NCBI GenBank assembly: GCA_021397835.1
Contig: JAJFZO010000230.1
Location: 8,054,001 to 8,118,000 of the forward strand
From: Moringa oleifera
Lineage: Eukaryota > Streptophyta > Magnoliopsida > Brassicales > Moringaceae
Direction: 5' to 3'
Length of the DNA stretch: 64,000 bases
Shown here: positions 62,510-64,000 of the stretch, piece by piece
How positions within the stretch are numbered: position 1 is the stretch's first letter
How the letters are laid out: the number at the start of each line of letters is the position of its first letter
Made by a program: the position numbers and the translations under genes
Notes under the pieces: generated by a model
Told to the model about the DNA's origin: nothing
What the model saw: the letters and a program-made list of their open reading frames with translations, nothing else
The model's database searches: none

Positions 62510-62542
<33 letters not shown>
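62510..62542. repeat. (CT)n microsatellite
   Basis: About 15 CT units followed by CCTTCCTCCCTCTCTG. Pyrimidine-rich tracts of this kind are frequent in plant 5' leaders. Confidence 0.9.
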
Positions 62543-62543
<1 letters not shown>

Positions 62544-63641
62544 TCCTCCCTCTCTGTGTAAAATCCCCTCATTGCGTGGAAAAAGGCAGACAGGATGGAG
62601 CCAGGCAAATATATATATAGTCTTAGCTCAAAACAGCACTAATCTCACACCCCTTTTATCCTTATTTTTTGGGGCTCTTTTCTTTTTTGGGTTTTTGTTT
62701 GGTGATATTTTAAAAGCGGACGAAGAGCACACCATTGTCATCGATCATGGGTGTGCATTATCTTACATCGAAATGCAGAGAAGAAGACATCGTTTGAAGC
62801 ATGTGGTGATGTTTTATCGCATGAATGTATGGAAATGTTGTACCCTCATATGCAAGTTTGTTTATGGTCATAATGGTCATGATAATGTATGTTCTTCCCA
62901 ATTTTCCATAGACTGAGTTGGGTTTTATTAATATAGAGATATAATTGTTGCATTCATGATTTCTTGTGGTTACATTTCATGTATTTTACACTTGATTTAG
63001 AATGCTTGGTTGTTAAAAGATATATATTGAGTTTATTGCTGATTCCCATTTATTCCTGCCCATACTCTGAGAAAATGAATGGTCAAGAGGGCTTCTGAAA
63101 ATATGGAGCCATTTGCTGAGAGTGAAAATTTCCATTTCACATTTGGTAACTAGTTTTTAGGGTTTCTTGCAATGTTTGACTTCATTCCATTGGTTTTTCA
63201 TTGTTCTGTTGCAATAGATTGAAAGAGAAGGGAAAGACAATCATTTGATTCTGTAATCCATGCATCCGGAAGAAGCAACTGAGCCAGGAACTTTTGACCA
63301 TTGTTTAATCTCGATCTATCATGAAGGGATTATTTGTTATTTATATGTGCTAATAGGTATTTACTCCTTAGTTTAAAGGTTAGAGTAAGTTGATTGACTG
63401 CATAATATGGTTTTTTCTCCTTGCTGATGTCTTCTGCAGTAGTTTGAATGTTTGAATTTTCCTTTAGGTTTGTACGGTCTGCCCTTTCATTGATAAACAG
63501 TGTGGACCAGGCTTCCCGTTATTTTATTCACAGTATCTTCTTTAACTCTTAACTTTATATGTCGGAATCTGTGTGTATGAAGATCCAGTGCCAATAAGTA
63601 CCGATTGAGGGATGAAAAGACATTGTTAAGGTAACTTCATT

Positions 63642-63678
63642 ATATATATATATATGTGTGTGTTTGTGTGTGTGTGTT
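63642..63678. repeat. Compound (TA)n(TG)n microsatellite
   Basis: Alternating TA units pass directly into TG units, interrupted once by TTTG. Confidence 0.85.
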
Positions 63679-64000
63679 AAGTAATAGCTCACAGGCAGAA
63701 GTGTTGCGAGTTATCCAAATCTATGTTGGTATTGCAACTGTGCTGTCCTTGTTACATTTACTACAAACTCTGTTCTCTCTGTTTTGCTGAAGCATCATCT
63801 GTACATGGAAGCTCTTGCTGTGCAAGTTCATGTCTGATCTGACGTCAAAGAAAATATCATTTGCTTTCCGAAGGCCCCATGTCAATTATGTTCATTGAAT
63901 AACTGGAGCTTTTGCCACATAGTTGTGGGGTTGGATGACATTTTGTTTAGGTCGAAGCACATTTAGTTTCAATAGAATTTCTTGAAATTAACCTGTGTGC

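Larger units (their letters stand above)
61641..64000. other. Unassigned terminal region, possibly a leader of a gene beyond the window
   Basis: Less A+T rich than the preceding block. It includes a CT microsatellite, GA-rich sequence at 62040-62110, and T-rich tracts followed by AG in 62600-63900 that could be intron-like. No protein family was recognised. A plus-strand transcript whose coding part lies beyond 64000 is possible but unproven. Confidence 0.4.

Noticed and set aside
63502..63516. TGGACCAGGCTTCCC resembles part of miR166
   Set aside because: The match breaks in the 3' half and no complementary arm was found within 200 bases, so a precursor hairpin is not supported.

Overview
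This window reads as nuclear DNA of a flowering plant, most likely a dicot. Genes are split by GT-AG introns, intergenic DNA is very A+T rich with many simple repeats, and the encoded families are land-plant ones (SUT4-type sucrose transporter, IRX9H-type GT43 enzyme, DTX/MATE carrier, LRR-XI receptor kinases). I cannot name the species from the sequence alone.

Layout. (1) 627-3516, + strand: the last eight exons of a symplekin/ESP4-like pre-mRNA 3'-end-processing gene whose start lies outside the window. (2) 5414-7803, - strand: a complete three-exon IRX9H-like GT43 gene, convergent with symplekin. (3) 9002-12158, - strand: six exons of a plastid-type soluble inorganic pyrophosphatase that keeps its intron-exon structure but has an early stop, three frameshifts and a damaged metal-binding signature. 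I call it a pseudogene. (4) 12159-25246: 13 kb without a recognisable protein gene, made of A+T-rich blocks and one long, less A+T-rich stretch. (5) 25247-26953, - strand: a two-exon MATE/DTX carrier. (6) 26954-30796: no gene recognised; it holds a TA tract and long mononucleotide G and C runs. (7) 30797-37678, - strand: a five-exon SUT4-type sucrose/H+ symporter with a 3.2 kb first intron. (8) 37679-45849: intergenic, with A+T-rich blocks, two less A+T-rich islands and short GC-rich duplications. (9) 45850-48871 and 54129-57461, + strand: two complete LRR-XI receptor kinases in the same orientation, the first like RLK7/HAIKU2 and the second like CEPR1/XIP1. Both are split by an intron at exactly the same codon, the Glu of the kinase APE motif. 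(10) 57462-64000: no coding gene recognised; tandem repeats, A+T-rich DNA and CT-rich sequence.

Functionally these are ordinary housekeeping, cell-wall, transport and signalling genes that need not work together. The pair of neighbouring receptor kinases is the one functional cluster: in Arabidopsis the corresponding receptors perceive small secreted peptides (PIP for RLK7, CEP for CEPR1). I found no system that looks truly undescribed. The observations most worth checking are the decayed pyrophosphatase, the receptor pair with its shared intron, the clustered G/C homopolymers, and the long unassigned 14-20.7 kb stretch.
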